Shown here one piece after another: positions 38,125 to 51,915 of a stretch of 64,000 nt of DNA (its first letter is position 1; every line of letters begins with the position of its first letter). The stretch is taken from assembly GCA_024734555.1 (NCBI GenBank), contig JANPWX010000247.1:124001-188000 (forward strand). The letters are read 5' to 3'. The position numbers and the translations under genes were made by a program. The notes beneath the pieces are model-generated. The model worked only from the letters and a program-made list of their open reading frames with translations, had not been told where the DNA came from and ran no database searches. The stretch is from Trochalopteron elliotii. Its lineage: Eukaryota; Chordata; Aves; Passeriformes; Leiothrichidae.

Positions 38125-41100
38125 AAAGATGTGTTTGGCTACAAGCCGTATAAGATGAAACAATAAGCTGTCTCTCTCCTGAGGTCTCACAAAAGGTGAC
38201 AGCCTCAGTGAACAAAAGCAAAGTTTCCAACACTGCTGGAGAAGAGATAATTTAGGAGCAGCTTCATTTTTATGACAGTCAAGAAGCAACTCAAAGATGT
38301 GAGAGTCACTGCCACAAATAGCAGTGAAGTAGTGAAGAGAAAAAAGAATACCAAAAGAATACCCAATGACAGACACCTGAGGGATCCCTAAGGATAACAG
38401 CGGTATCAAATTACTTCAGAAAAAAACATGAATTAATATGCTTCAAAATAAGAAAAAAAGTCATTTACATGTTGGGAGAAGGCCCTTTAAGTATATGCAT
38501 TCAGAAGAGCAATAGATGCAGAGAGCCTGCTCTTCACTCTTCATGCACAGGCACTCTTCCTAGTCTCTTCAGCTAGATGGCTGGATATACAGGAATTCTC
38601 TTGAAGTAATTCCAGAGTGTTCAGTGAGAAATAGGCACTACTGTGAAGAGACCACACTGAGAAGTACTTATGGACCAGAGGGAGAAATATATAAGCTTGA
38701 AAAGCTACTAGAACATCTAAACTAGATACCCATAGATTTAAAAGAGCTAAGTGAGTTGAGCATACATGCATCACTGAAGTCCAGGCTATTTTAGAGATTA
38801 AAAATTCTTCTAATTGCAGAGAGAACACTGATCAGGTACACCAGCAGTTACTTTTTATCATTGCAGTACCAGCATTCTGCTAACAAAAAAGAGCAAGCTG
38901 TTTCCTTAAACAAAATGCTTATGCACATACCTCTATTGCTACATATAACCAAATAGTGAGAGCCACAGCAGGGCCAACAGTGGAAAAGCTAAATGAACAA
39001 GACAACAAAATAAATCTGTAATGTTCCTCAGTTACAAATTGAGATTTATCTTAAAACCCCAACAGCACCACCACCATTGTCCTAAGGTTTGAGGCATGAA
39101 AAAAATCCACACGAAATCTTGGCTGAATGTAGCCAAAATGGAACTTGAATACAATATAAAATAGACTCAATTTCATAGACAATGGAGTCCAACTTCCTTC
39201 TAAAAGGCAGGAGAGAAACAACCATGGACGAATCCTATCTAATGCTATAGGTACTGTGCATAATTGTAACCCCTAGACACGTGGAGAATAGAAAGAAGAG
39301 CTGTGTCTCAGCTTTAATTCTTTGGTTCCAGAGTCTTTTAGTACACTGGACGCCAAGGAATGTTTGAGTCATGAAACTGAGTAGATTTCAAAACTTAGAT
39401 GGAGAAACCCTTGTTCACTGCAATATAAGAACTTACATTTTACATGTAATCTGGTCAATAAAAAAAGGAAACTAGAGTGGTCCTCAGATAAAGTAGCAAT
39501 TTCAGTATTTTTAAGAGTCTCTGAAATGCACTGTCATTCTCCAGAAGACAAGTGTTATAATCAGCACACCAACATACAGCAAAATTAAGAGTTGCATTTG
39601 ACTGACTTTATTACGAACTGTATAGAATGTTGAGCTAAATCAACAGAAGAAACTAATAATCTATTAACCACTTTCAATGATAAAAATTTGAGTACAGACA
39701 CCTGCACATAACTTTTATCCTTTCATTTCTTTATTACACCTTTTTAACAAAGCACTAGAATGGGCAAATAACATTAGCTTAAATAATATCTAGAAACTTT
39801 TTTTGGGCCCTAAGACAGTTCTTTTGAGTAGAGAACACCTATACCCAGAATGAAAAGACAATTATGTAGTAGACTACTTCCCAGACCAACACAATCCTTA
39901 AGTTTGTCTTCAAAATGGCAACAATGGCCTCAACTAAATCCCACATCTGCCTGTAGCACATCTACAAACTTTTCACGGTTTAATATTCAGAGTTTGCTCA
40001 TACTGTCATGGCACGATCTCAACTGGAAAATTTTCATGTCATCAGAAAGAAATTATCTGCAGGACTACTGATTTTAACATGGCACAGAAATTAATTAATT
40101 GCTAATTTCCACAAGAAAAGAACAAATTTTTAAAGCTGTAGATTCTAAAGAAGAGTAAATAGAGTTTGCAAACTTTATTGACTAGGTAGGAGAAAAAAAG
40201 AAAATAAAATATCATAGTAATGAGGGATGCAGAAACAGCTCTGTTCACTACCCCAGGTACATGGTCACTTGATATACCTGCACTATTATGTTTATCAGAG
40301 CTGTTGAAAAAATGTTAAACCTTAAAAAATACATCCTGAGTAAGAAACAGTTCATATTTGAAGTACTCATGATTAAGGCAGTAAGATAACTGAGGCTCAT
40401 GACTGCCATCCTGACCTGCACATGTATGCTCAAAAAACCCCACCAAGTTTCAGGTGGTGGCAAAGCTGGAGGAAGAAGTCTCTGTCTTGTATCTGGCCTG
40501 TCACTCCAGTTTTTCCTGCTTTTTTCTCCCTAGCATCAAAGCTGTGCATGTACCTCAATTTTGAGATACTTTCAAATAAGCATAGCTCTTTACCTAGAAC
40601 TTCACCTCAGCTGCCTTATAGCACAAAAAACGTAAAAAGTAAATGGGAGTAACAAGTCATAAACAAGAGACCTCTAACCAAAGGTTAGAACTTCTTAAGT
40701 CAGTTTTCTCATAAGAACCAGCATCTTGCAGAAGGAGCTTTAAGGTTTCACCTGCTTCCAGACAATTCCTGCCCTGCTGCACTACTCCAGGAGCAGCAGC
40801 CTAAGCGTACTACTCTTGCCTAAGGCCAGGTTCTGACAGATTGCCTGCACTGGCATATGGGAAGCTGTATAAATCCCCTCACTCACCCATACAGACATGA
40901 ATGCTATAAAAATAAAAGTAGGCTCTGCTACAGCTCTCCGTATCTTCTTTTATGAGGTTAGATGGATTTTCTTCTCTCATTCAGTTCTGTCGTATCTCAT
41001 GCGTGTGGGGTGTAACTGTGCAATGGATATGTGACATCCATGCACGTGTATGCAATTAATGTGCATTTCAGTAACTGGGAACTCCATTTTCTTTCACTAT

Positions 41101-42549
41101 AAGCACTTCTGCTGCATATATGACCAAAAAACACAATATGAACAAAAAATACCCCCTTTATTAGCTGGAAAATATTATGTTGAGAACAAAATTTCACCTA
41201 GGTATTTCAACACTCTAAGACAGCACATCTAATAATCCATACTAACAAACAGCAGGCATTATCTTGCTTGCAGTACAGCAGGTACACTGTTTCAAGAGAC
41301 ATTTGGAAAATGGTTCACAATTACAATGGGGTTTAGATCAAAATGTACTCCACAATTTCTTCTCTTTTACCATGTGTTCACAAATGACTCAAATTTCTGA
41401 CAAATACTTATTTAATACTTTTGCTTAACAGAAAGATCACTGAGAAAAACAAAAATACCGAGGGGGTGATCCCTAAAAAGGGATCCATAATAAGGTACAT
41501 ATTCTTTCAAATTTTCTTTTCTTTCTGCAAGCTCCAAATGTTTGATTTATTGTCTGCTGACCAGTTCTGCAGATGCTATATGATCTGTAGAAAGACTTGG
41601 CCAGGGGACATGGGGGGAATAGCTGGAATCAAATCAATAGCTCATGCAAGAAGAAACCTCCAGCTTTGGCTATAAACTCAGAACAGAAAAAAATGGTGGC
41701 ACGATGTTCACTCCTTAAGATTAAAAGCACTGTTTGATGCTAATCTTGAGTATAATTCAATATATGCATGAAATGTCTAATATTCACAAGACAGGCTGCT
41801 TGTAAAGAAGAAATGAATTCCTTCTTTTCAAGGGTACTGCTTCACCTTTCATTGGTTTAGAAAAAAGCCTTCTTCTTATTCCTCTTCCATAGTGACATGA
41901 GTTCAAATATAAACTAGATTTTCTCCAAGGCTTCTGTTTAAGCACACTTAAATTTTCTACCTTCACCAGACCCTGTTAACAACATGCTTAAATGCTCTCC
42001 TGAACTAGGGCCATAATTTAATTATCTATTGCACGAAATCAAGCTGGCAGCTGATTTTGAAATATTTCCTTAAAACATCCACAGATGTAGATTTATATAA
42101 TTAAGCTCTTTTAGATTATTTAATGAGGTTGCAAAAATGCACTAATAGTAATTCATCACTTGGATGCTTGTGTTGTTGGACTTATGGTTACTAAGGCTGC
42201 CTGCTTAGTAGAACACGGAGACAGGAAAATACATATTTGTGAAAAAAATACCACCTTCTGAACATTTTACTTTAGGGCAATTTTGCTTTAATATCTAGAG
42301 TAAACAAAAACAGAGTAGGATGCAGTATATTATACAGGATTTATTTGTATCCACACAGGATGACATCTATTTCCCACTAGCAGATCCAAACATTGCAAAC
42401 ACTAACAAAACGTTCTCATGACAAAACAAAGCTCCATATTCTGCTCCTGCTTAGATCACTCACCACACATGCACATTTTGGTGATAGCAGGCATGTGACA
42501 TACACTGCAGGATCTCCCAACTGGGCAAATTAGCCCTCTGGGATTTTAG

Positions 42550-44098
42550 ACAATTATGTCAGAGGAACACAGACTCACAGAAACCAGGCTGGAAGTGAAC
42601 CTGATCCAACCTCTTTTTGGCAAAAACGTGGTCCGAATAATGTTGGATGGATGTTCCAGCATCCTGTCCAGACAAATCTTAAGAGTTCAACATTTGGGAA
42701 TTCACCACATCCCTGGAGAGATTCTAGTGGCTGATTGAGAACAATGTGAAATATATTCTTCTTGCATGCAACCAGCATCTCCTCAGGTAACCTTTACTCA
42801 TTACACTCATCTTTTTCACATGACTCCTTGTAAAAAGTGAGTGTCCACTGTCTTTCCAGCCATCATTTAAATACTGGTGATAAGGTCTTCCCTAAGTCTT
42901 CTTTTCTCAAGGCTGAACAAACACAGTTCTCTCTGTGGCCAGCTTCCCAGTCTCTGGATCACTTTTGTGGACCTTTTCTGGACCCTTTGCAGCCTGTGCA
43001 CAACTTCTTTTTTATAGCTGAGACCAAAACTGAACAAACTATTCCAGGTGTTACCTGATAATCACTGATTAGAGTGGGATAGTGACGTCTTTACCTCTGC
43101 TGCTGATGCTCTTGTTGATGAAAACCAGCATCCTGTCATCTTTACTCTCCCACAGCAGTGCACTGTTCACTCATACAGAGCTTGTTCACCAGGATCCCCA
43201 GGTGCCATTCCACAGAGTTGTTCTCCAGTAGGTTAGATCCCAACCTCTGCTGTACTCCTGGATAATGCTTTTCCAGGTGCAAAAACCTAACACTTGCCCT
43301 TGTAGAGCTTCCTAAGGTTCTTGTTAGCCCACAGCCTTTCCAAGTCATCCTGCAGGGTGGCTCTCCTTTCTCATGTGTCCACTTCCCCACTGTTTGTATC
43401 ATCAGCCATTGTCACCAGGGTAACACTTGATCCCATCTTCCAGATCACTTTTGAAGATACTAAGATGCTGTCCCTAATATCTCAGGGGACCTCACTTGTA
43501 ACAGGTTTGAGAAGGAGCTAGTTATCCCAACCCTGCTGCTGCCTGCCAGCCAGTCAGTTCCCCACCTGCCACAGGGGCTCTGCCATAGAGCACTTCTCTA
43601 GACCCCAATGCACCAGCTTCTCTAGGAGGAGGCTGTGGAAAACCATAGTGAGAGCCTTGGAGAAATCCAGGTAGACAATGCCTGCTGTGACCCCCACATC
43701 AGTCAGGCAGGTTACTACTTTATCATAGAAGATGATAGAGTTTGTCAAGCACAGTTTGCCCCTGGTGAATCCATGCTGTCTTTTCCCAGTTATGTGCTTC
43801 ATCTGACTTGACAGCCTCCAGGTGGATTCATTCCACAATTTTCCCAAGGACTGAACTAAGACTGATGTGTCTACAGTTTCCTGGATCCTCTTTTAAGCCC
43901 TTCTTGTAGACGTGGGTGACCTTTGCCTTATTCCACTTTTCTGAGATGTCCCCTGATCTCCACAACTTCTCAAAGATTATGGAGAGTGGCCTCACAATCA
44001 CATCAGCTAGTTCCCTTAACATCCTCAGGCAGATATTGTCAGGGCCCACTGATTTGTAGGGGTGAAACAACATGGCTTGCTCTTGCATTCCTGTCTCT
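42550..44098 (-). mobile_element. CR1 retrotransposon with decayed ORF2 (about 1.5 kb), antisense
   Basis: This is the longest CR1 copy in the window, with its 3' end near 42550 and its truncated 5' end near 44098. On the minus strand, 44088-43828 encodes LRELADVIVRPLSIIFEKLW and KKGLKEDPGNCR, from the start of the reverse transcriptase. In another frame, 43847-43554 encodes QHGFTRGKLCLTN and the palm motif YLDFSKAL, where active copies have YLDFSKAFD. Further along, 43402-43142 shows a C-terminal block with FLHLEKHYPG and LENNSVEWHLGILVNK. The pieces lie in different frames with stops between them, so the copy is inactive. Confidence 0.93.
43554..44088 (-). pseudogene. Remnant of the CR1 ORF2 reverse transcriptase
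   Basis: This is the coding remnant inside the CR1 copy above. It is split into two frames around 43830-43850. The palm motif has lost the phenylalanine-aspartate that normally follows SKA, and the downstream catalytic region cannot be followed as one frame. The element normally copies its own RNA at the genomic insertion site; this copy cannot. Confidence 0.88.
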
Positions 44099-47000
44099 CA
44101 GAATTCAAGATATTGAGTTCTCTCCCTAGGAAATCCATATTTAACAAGTGCTTCAAGGCATACTATTTACATGCAAGTGTCCAAAATCATAAAAGTAATG
44201 CTGACCACTGAGTGTCTGAAAAGAACAGGCTTGGTTGCTGTTTCAAAGGTAAGAGGACATAATGGAAATGCTCTCCTATAGCAGAGGAACATGGCTGTAA
44301 GCACTGCTCTTGTGTGTGCCTACTCAGGTATGGTATGTTTCCTTTTTATTAGGTTGGCTAGTCAGATGAATTTCTACTTCCTGTGCTACAATGCACCCAT
44401 CCGACTGTGAGGGCAGGTGGACCAGTTTTTCACAGAGGGGAGAACAGAAAACATGGCAGGACTATAAAGAAAGGAAACAAAGTATTTTGGTTTTTATTAT
44501 CAACAAACGCATACACTTACTTAAATTTAAAAAGAAGAAAAACCACATTAATATTTGTTTTCTAGTCAAATACACTCAATCAGAACATCCACGAACAGAC
44601 AGAACCATGCCAGTTTTGATACACAGGTCTAGGCAGTGAGGGACATTCCCCCAAAAGGGGTAAGATAAGCAACTGAACATGAGTGGGGAAGCTAGCTGCA
44701 AGTGTAGAGGGAGAGAGGCACAAATGGCACCACATCCATTTCTTGTGATAGACTGATTTCCTTAGATATCAGTACACTCTCTCAACTCCTCCAGCTGAGA
44801 CAGAGATGCACACTACAGTAGGTGCCCCAAGTTTAATACAGTGTACATTCTTTACATGGAAGAAGCATTACTATGTGTGCCTAAAAATTATGACATCTAA
44901 TTACTACCTACTCAGCTGAAAGAGACTTTGCAAGTGAAACCAGTAAGTAATGAAGCATGCAGAAAGCCTGCAGTCCACACGTATCAGTGACATTCCACAC
45001 AGGAGCTAGTGATAAGGTACAGTGAGAATATGATTGGGAATTACTTAAATACATAATTCAAAAATATATAGTATGAAGAAGATATGATCTCTCACTAGCA
45101 ACATTATATGCTGCTCAGAAGAACCAGAATCACTAAAAAAACCACTCAAAGGTACATTGGTTAGAAGATAACCAGTAAGATGATGGACAGTACAGTGTGT
45201 AAGGCACAGTCTCAGCTTCTCTAGACTTGGCCTTCTGAAGAACTGAATCTTTCAGGGCAGGTTTCAACTGCAAGTGAAAAGAAGTGAGCTGCAGCCTGGG
45301 GCAGTGAGCACCAGCAGCACTGGTGGCTGGGCTGCCTGACAGATTTGGTGATGAGCAGGATTTGAGGAGGGAGTCAGCAATGACTGCTTGGTGAGATTTG
45401 GAGCACTCCATACTAACAATGCTTAGAAGATGAATTGCCACTCTGGAAGAGCAAGGAGAGAACAAGAGTCTTAAACTATTTCTAGTGTCCAACACGAGAT
45501 CCAAATCCCGGCAGAAGGCATCAGCTGCCATTTTTAAATCACATTCTCTGTATGCAGGTGGTGACAGTATGCACAATATCCTAATTCTTACTTCCTGAAC
45601 TTCCTCCCTCTACTATATGTAATCAGTAAGAAATGAATAAAGGAAATGTCCAGGTACATGACACATCTCTTGTCACTTCTTCTATGAGACAGACTAGTGA
45701 TTGCTGCAGCAACAAATGAGACAACAAAACATCATTCAAAGTCACATATACACAAATTCCTCTAAAAACAAAGAAGAGTCTCTTGAAGACAACAACTCAC
45801 AAAAACCTAAGACAAGTCAAAGCAAAATGAAAAGTCATGGGCAAAATGTAAAGGAATACAATACAACAACAAATTAAGAGTCACATTTCTTTCTACCATT
45901 TTCACTGGGCCATTACCAAAATGTACTTAGAACTCTGACTCTGGAGATTAAATTTCAATAACATAACATAAAGGATGCTTGCTTTAGAACAGAAAAGTAA
46001 GACCCCAAATTCATCCGTCAGTGTACAAATTATTTGGAATGCTTGTCTCCACTGAGGAAAAACATGGTCTACATGACTAACAGTCTCAATTTTAAACAGT
46101 TAATGTCACCTGCAAACAGCTCTCACCATAAACAACCAACATAATATGCACTACAGGGAACCAAACTTTTAATAGTAAGTGCTCACTACTGTCTAGAGAC
46201 CCAAATATTCAACAGGTTAAAAATAAAAATCCAGCAACACTGTCATCACAGTTTCTGAACACGCGATCATTATTTAAAATTTGCAGCTAAAATAACTATA
46301 GCATAAGATGTGGTATGTAATTTGAAAAGTCTGTAATTTTGTCATTAAGTATTTTCAGGGAGGATTTATTTCAAATGCAATGTTCCATTTGAGAAACAAT
46401 TTAAGTGTATCTTGGGTATAACACAACTGCCTACTATCAAGCCTTCTGTGGTTATGACTGTCTTTCAGTTGGTAGTATTCTGCAGCTTCCATTACTCTAG
46501 CATAGCATTTCTGTCTAAAGCACAAAACTTCAGTGTACATTTGTGAGACATAAGAGTATTTTCAGTCAAAGACCATAAATGAGGCCTGAAACATAGAGGA
46601 TTAGATGAGCACTATCAAATTTTGGGCTAAACCAGGATTAATACAGAACCTGAGCAAATAAAGAAATGATCCAGAAAGTTTGCATTAGCAGTTACCTATC
46701 CCTGGAGGAAGCACAAACACAGCACCTCCCTATTTATCCTGCAAGTTCCCTAGGCACTTTCACCTGCACAGAGCTACTGCCTTCATGGGAAAACAGACAA
46801 CTACATTCCACCTGAGCAACACTACACTCCAGCAGCAAGGTGAAACAGCACTGAAATCTGCCAAAGCCTCCAGAGAGACTAGATCAATTAGGTGTGTTCA
46901 AAGCACTCCTTACACCCCTCAGTAAGACTGAATTCAGCACAAGCCACTGTTACCATAGCCATTTTAATTAAAAATAAACTTAAATCCTGTTACTTCCAGA

Positions 47001-49480
47001 CTAGTTCTCTCACATCTCACTGGTCACTAATTCAAGGAAGTATCAGCTCTCCTTTAAAAAACCCAAAAGATACAGACTGTAACTATGTCAACTACAGTCC
47101 TAAAGTTGATACATACAGCAGAACAGTTTTGCATCTTTGTACATTTACTAGTAAGTCTGTCCAAAATGAGTGAAAAAGTGTTGCTAGCAAGGCAAAACAG
47201 CTCCACAGTTTCCAGCCTATCCCACAAGCACTGCTAACTTTTGAACACGAGTACTCTCCTACAGTCAGAGACTTTTCCTCTCTGCTTCTTTACTGTCCCT
47301 CAGCTGTTCCTTGTGTTTACTGTGAAAAATTCTATAGTGATGGCAACTCATCCACTTGCCAAAAGCTCCTTTTGCACTCAGAAGTCCTCACCAACTTCAG
47401 TGGATGCACTGAAGGTATGATTCAGATTTGGAGGCCTACATCATTTCAGAAAGAAAATACAGTTCTTCAAAAATAGGACAGAAAGTTTTATTTAACTTAA
47501 ACCCTATTGCTGAAGTGCCAAAATATCCAGGTACCTAAGGATGCACTTAGTGAGATTCCCAAAGACATCTAGCTCCAACTGAAACCCAGAGAACTGATCA
47601 CATTCACTCCAAAGACTTCACAGATAATCTGTCTATACCTAAGTAGTGAGGTCCTTAAAATCCCACTCTACATCCCATTTCCCTTTCCTGTTCAAGGGAA
47701 TTTTCCTTACTGATTTTCTGAGAATGGAATCTATTAGTTTTCAGTAATATAGCCACTTATTTCACTGTCAGAGGTACAATTTCTAGGGACAGGTGCAACT
47801 CACACTGCAAGAACATTTTGCTTTATTACACTGCCAGTATCCGTTCCACAGCTTTGGATGAACAGAAATAGGCAAAGAAATTAAACTTTAAGGACGACAC
47901 AGTGCTTTCAGACCACATAGAACACTTTCTAACATCATCTGGCACTTTTCTACAGGCTAGGGACAACAAACAGCCTCAAATACAGAGATTTACAGTTTCT
48001 GTTTTACCACCTGAGGTCATCTAACAAGTTTCAAGGTACTTCTGTGCACTAGACAGCACAATCAGATCAGTTTTCATCATTTGAGAGGGAAACACTTGAA
48101 GCAATGGCTACTTTGCTTACCACCAGACAAATTAGTTTCACTGTGATCTTTTTCAGATGTATAACCCATGAATTTTAACTCGGTTGTAAAAGTCCACAGA
48201 AATGCAATTTAGCATCTTCCATCTGTACAGATTTAAACACTCTTCTAGAACAGCAACTGTAAGAGTTTTGAAATGTCCTTTCCCTAAGTTCCCTTCCTTC
48301 CTCCTCCTTATCTACACATTAATAGTTTTGATGATATTTCAGTATTTTAACAATGAAATTGAGCACATCAATGTTTTCACTATATAATTAAAGGGGGAAA
48401 TATAAACAGTAATTACGATTTTGTCTGACTTAATATCAGAGCTGTTTCACTGTTTAAAATTGCAAATAACCTTCACAGACTGCTACATAGTCCTATTATG
48501 AAAGAAAAATGATTTCACAGAAAATTACGAGAAAACTTTAACTTTTTTCTCTTTATAAGGTACATTAGTAACATGAATCGAGAATAATGTCTGAGAATGC
48601 CAAAATAAAGGATATTTCTCCCAGTGGAATTAAGATTTTAATACTTTGCCTTTGATCTGAATTACACAGTATTCTTTAAATCCAAGAGCACAAAATTCCA
48701 GACTTCCGTAAATAACCTGAAGCTTGCTAGCACAAATCTGCCAACTAACAAATCCCTCTTCATCTCTCCAAAGGCTGCAATTTTAAAGGTCATTAGATGG
48801 TCAGCTCACACACTAGATTTACAGACCATGTAAATGCAATAGACAAAAAACATATAAAATCTCCATTCCCCATTTTGAGCAGCAGCGCTTCTTAAGAGCA
48901 TATCAGCCCTCATGTAAATCAGAGAACCTGCATGCAGGTAACATTCACAGACAATAATTGCAAGATCCTAACTTCCACTAGATAAGGCAGTCCAGTGCTG
49001 AGTTTGCTGGGAGGGGGTGTTTGTAGGGGTCCTACTGATGTGAACAGCAGCTTAGGTAGAGTACAACAGCAAAATACTCCTTTGACAAAGAAAAAGCCCC
49101 AGCAAACTCAAAACCTTTGATTCCTGCCTGAGTCTAGGACCCTGTTATGTCTGAAACAGGAACGATCCATCCCAATGGATACTCAAGGCATTGGAAAGGC
49201 CTCAGTTCACTACAAGATCATCAACTTCAGGTCAATTACATGTTCAGTGTTAAAGTTCTGTATAAATGCTGTACTAAATCTGAATATTGGCTCAAGTGAG
49301 CTGAGTGAAATCATGAATTAGATCCACATTACTTAAAAATCTGCCCGTCAAACCAAAATGAACACACTGTAGCATGGGGTGTTGTAACAAACTTCCAGTT
49401 CCAGACGGCTTTGTCCTGAAGCAGAAATGGTCCCTCCAGGTACTGCTGCGTGTGTGCCAGTACCTCAATGTCAACTAAAC

Positions 49481-49500
49481 AAAAAAAAAAAAAAAAAAAA
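49481..49500 (+). repeat. Poly(A) run, 20 bases
   Basis: Uninterrupted A20 preceded by CAACTAAAC and followed by CCAAACACC. It could be a retroposed tail on the + strand, but I recognise no transcript body upstream and no clear target-site duplication. Confidence 0.95.
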
Positions 49501-51828
49501 CCAAACACCTAAAGTAAATAAATACAAACATCTAAACCTAGACATATATTCCGATTAACTTTGTAAGACTGGACTATTCCCGTAATACTGAAGTGTGACC
49601 ATGTTTGCGTGGGTCATTTCACTTTAGCTGTGCCTCCAGCCTGTCCTCAACGCTATGTGGGAGGTTTACACTAATCAGCTTTTTCTGAAGTTTAAATTGC
49701 AGCATCACATCAACAGCTGTTACACAACATCAAGAAACAAGAGCTTGTGCTGATTTATCAAAGCCAACCTGGTGCTATTTTCAAGCCTCTGAATTAGAAG
49801 ATATTTTTCCCCATAAAATTATTCAACATTGTAAAGTTAAATATTTTAGTTAAACTAATAAATACAGTGATGCATGATATTCTAAAAAGCCAGAGCTATT
49901 TTAGTTAGCATAAACTTACCAGTAATTAATACCTTACAACAGTATGATTTTTCTCACAGCTTTAATCATGTGTTTGTAACTTCATGTATTGGAGAGTGAA
50001 TGTTTTCCCAAAAGGGAGAAAACGTAAACTACTTGCCCAAGTTTGTTTTAAAGAAAATCAAATGATCCAAATTATCTTCTCATAAAACATAGACCATACA
50101 GCTCAACAGCTAGTAAAGCCAAATTCCAAATTTCTATTCTTGGATTTTGTTACTTTGCAGCTGTAAAGGTGTCTGGCACTCACAGCAGCATCTGAAGGAA
50201 CACCTATGGCATTTAAGTCTTTTACGTTCTTTGAAAATCTTTCAGCTAACAGATTTTTTTTCTAACAGAAAAATAGGGGGCAAAAACCAAAAGAGAGAAA
50301 ATAAAGTCAAATGTATCTAGTTGAAGCACACACGTATTCACATACCAGTCTTCAGGAAGAATCAAAACATAGTGTAACTCTTGTTAATCTCATAATTGCA
50401 AGAGGCTTTTACCCATGGCTGTTAAATAATACGATCCAAATGCCTCTTCAAGATTAAGGATATAATGTCACTGCACAACTAAAAGAGGAAGACACCAAAG
50501 GGTATGCTACACCTTTTGCATAAAGAAGAAAAAGTCTGCTATTGTTTCCTTAAATATTTAAGTAAGTTTACTTGTAGAATAGAAATGCATTCTTTGGGAA
50601 CATAATGACTGTAACTTTGAATTTTTACTCCTGCAAATGCCTCATATGATTACATTACTTTAAAACAAGCAATCCATTTGCTTTTCCCTTTTTCATATAT
50701 AAGATTCATTTTACAGACAGAAAAGAAGGAAAGGAGTTTTTCAGAGGAAAGAAAGAAATAATCAGAGCAATGAACTGAATAATCTGAGGGCAAGAAACAG
50801 GTGCCTCATTGACAAGCTACCTCATATTTACACTCATTCTAAATCACAATTTATATTGTGGCACCTAAGTATTTGCAAATCTACCATTGGGAAATCCAAG
50901 ATCATATTCAATCTCTATGGAGAACAAGGCTTACTACTACAAAGATGCTTTCCACGTTCAGAGCCCAATCTAATTAGGTCATATTTGTAGAAGGAATAGA
51001 GATTAAAGTTCCCCGCTAGTGTTGAATTATATTTTTGCTCCCTGGGGAATAAAAAAAAAGCATTTTCCTGGAGTGAAGGAATATAGGGTAAAGTTCCAAA
51101 GAAATTCACTGCTGCAGGCACAGCTAGAATTGAGGATTTTCTGGTCCCCATATCACCCTGAAACATTGGATCTCAATCTCTTGCAGTAAAGACTGGTGTA
51201 TAGGGTTATTATGCAGCTCTGCACATTTCATGTCAATGGACAGAACTACTTATCCTACAGCTACTATAATGAAATTGCCATTAAACCAAGAGATTTACAA
51301 AATACCTATTACTTACAAAAAGAGATGTAAGATTTTGTTGTAAAAAAACTCTAAAGAAGGCAAACAAAAACCTCTCCCTCCTTAGTACTTTGTGACTGAA
51401 CTTAGTCTTCCATGCAGAACAGACAATCTGGTTTTCTATAACAATGTTCAAGATGTCAGTTTGGGGTCATGTCTGTAGGCATTCCAGAATCAGGACATAC
51501 CACCCTATTACCGTCTGAGCCCAGTGAGACATCACAAGTCTTAGCACAGACAGGCACACAGCCAGCGTTGTCCAACACAGCCATTTTCCCTCTGCACTCT
51601 GGATACAGAAGGTTCTCATCTCTTCCACAGGTTATCAGATGTGCAGCCTCTCACAGCTGAAAACCCTTTGGAGGACAGAATTAACCCAGAGTTAGGCCCC
51701 TGGCAGGAAATATCCTCAGAAGTTCCTCAGAGCTGTACTGCAGTGCTCCATTCACAGTCTAGCCTGAAGTCAGCAATGCAGCATGACCGAAATATTTGGA
51801 ATTGATCACTGAATGGAAGGAAAGAATT

Positions 51829-51915
51829 TTAGCTGTGAGAAGTTGTAAGAACTCTACAGTTGTCTTAGCTGTAAGAAGCAGAGAGTTCAGTTGTCTTTAG
51901 TTGTAAGAAGCATGG
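51829..51915 (+). repeat. Degenerate minisatellite, about 3 units of 32-36 bp
   Basis: The core TTAGCTGTAAGAAG and its variants begin at 51829, 51865 and 51897, each followed by a variable AGAGTTCAGTTGTC-like half. The units are imperfect, so the array is not recent. Confidence 0.85.

Larger units (their letters stand above)
29241..42550 (-). other. SLC24A4: Large SLC24A4 intron, middle part (13 kb)
   Basis: This is AT-rich intron sequence between two CR1 copies. It contains an old CR1 remnant near 36.3 kb, a (CAT)n microsatellite, a poly(A) run at about 32094-32110, a 9-bp-arm inverted repeat at 33350-33373 and three short exact tandem duplications. No gene or structured RNA is recognisable. 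Confidence 0.8.
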
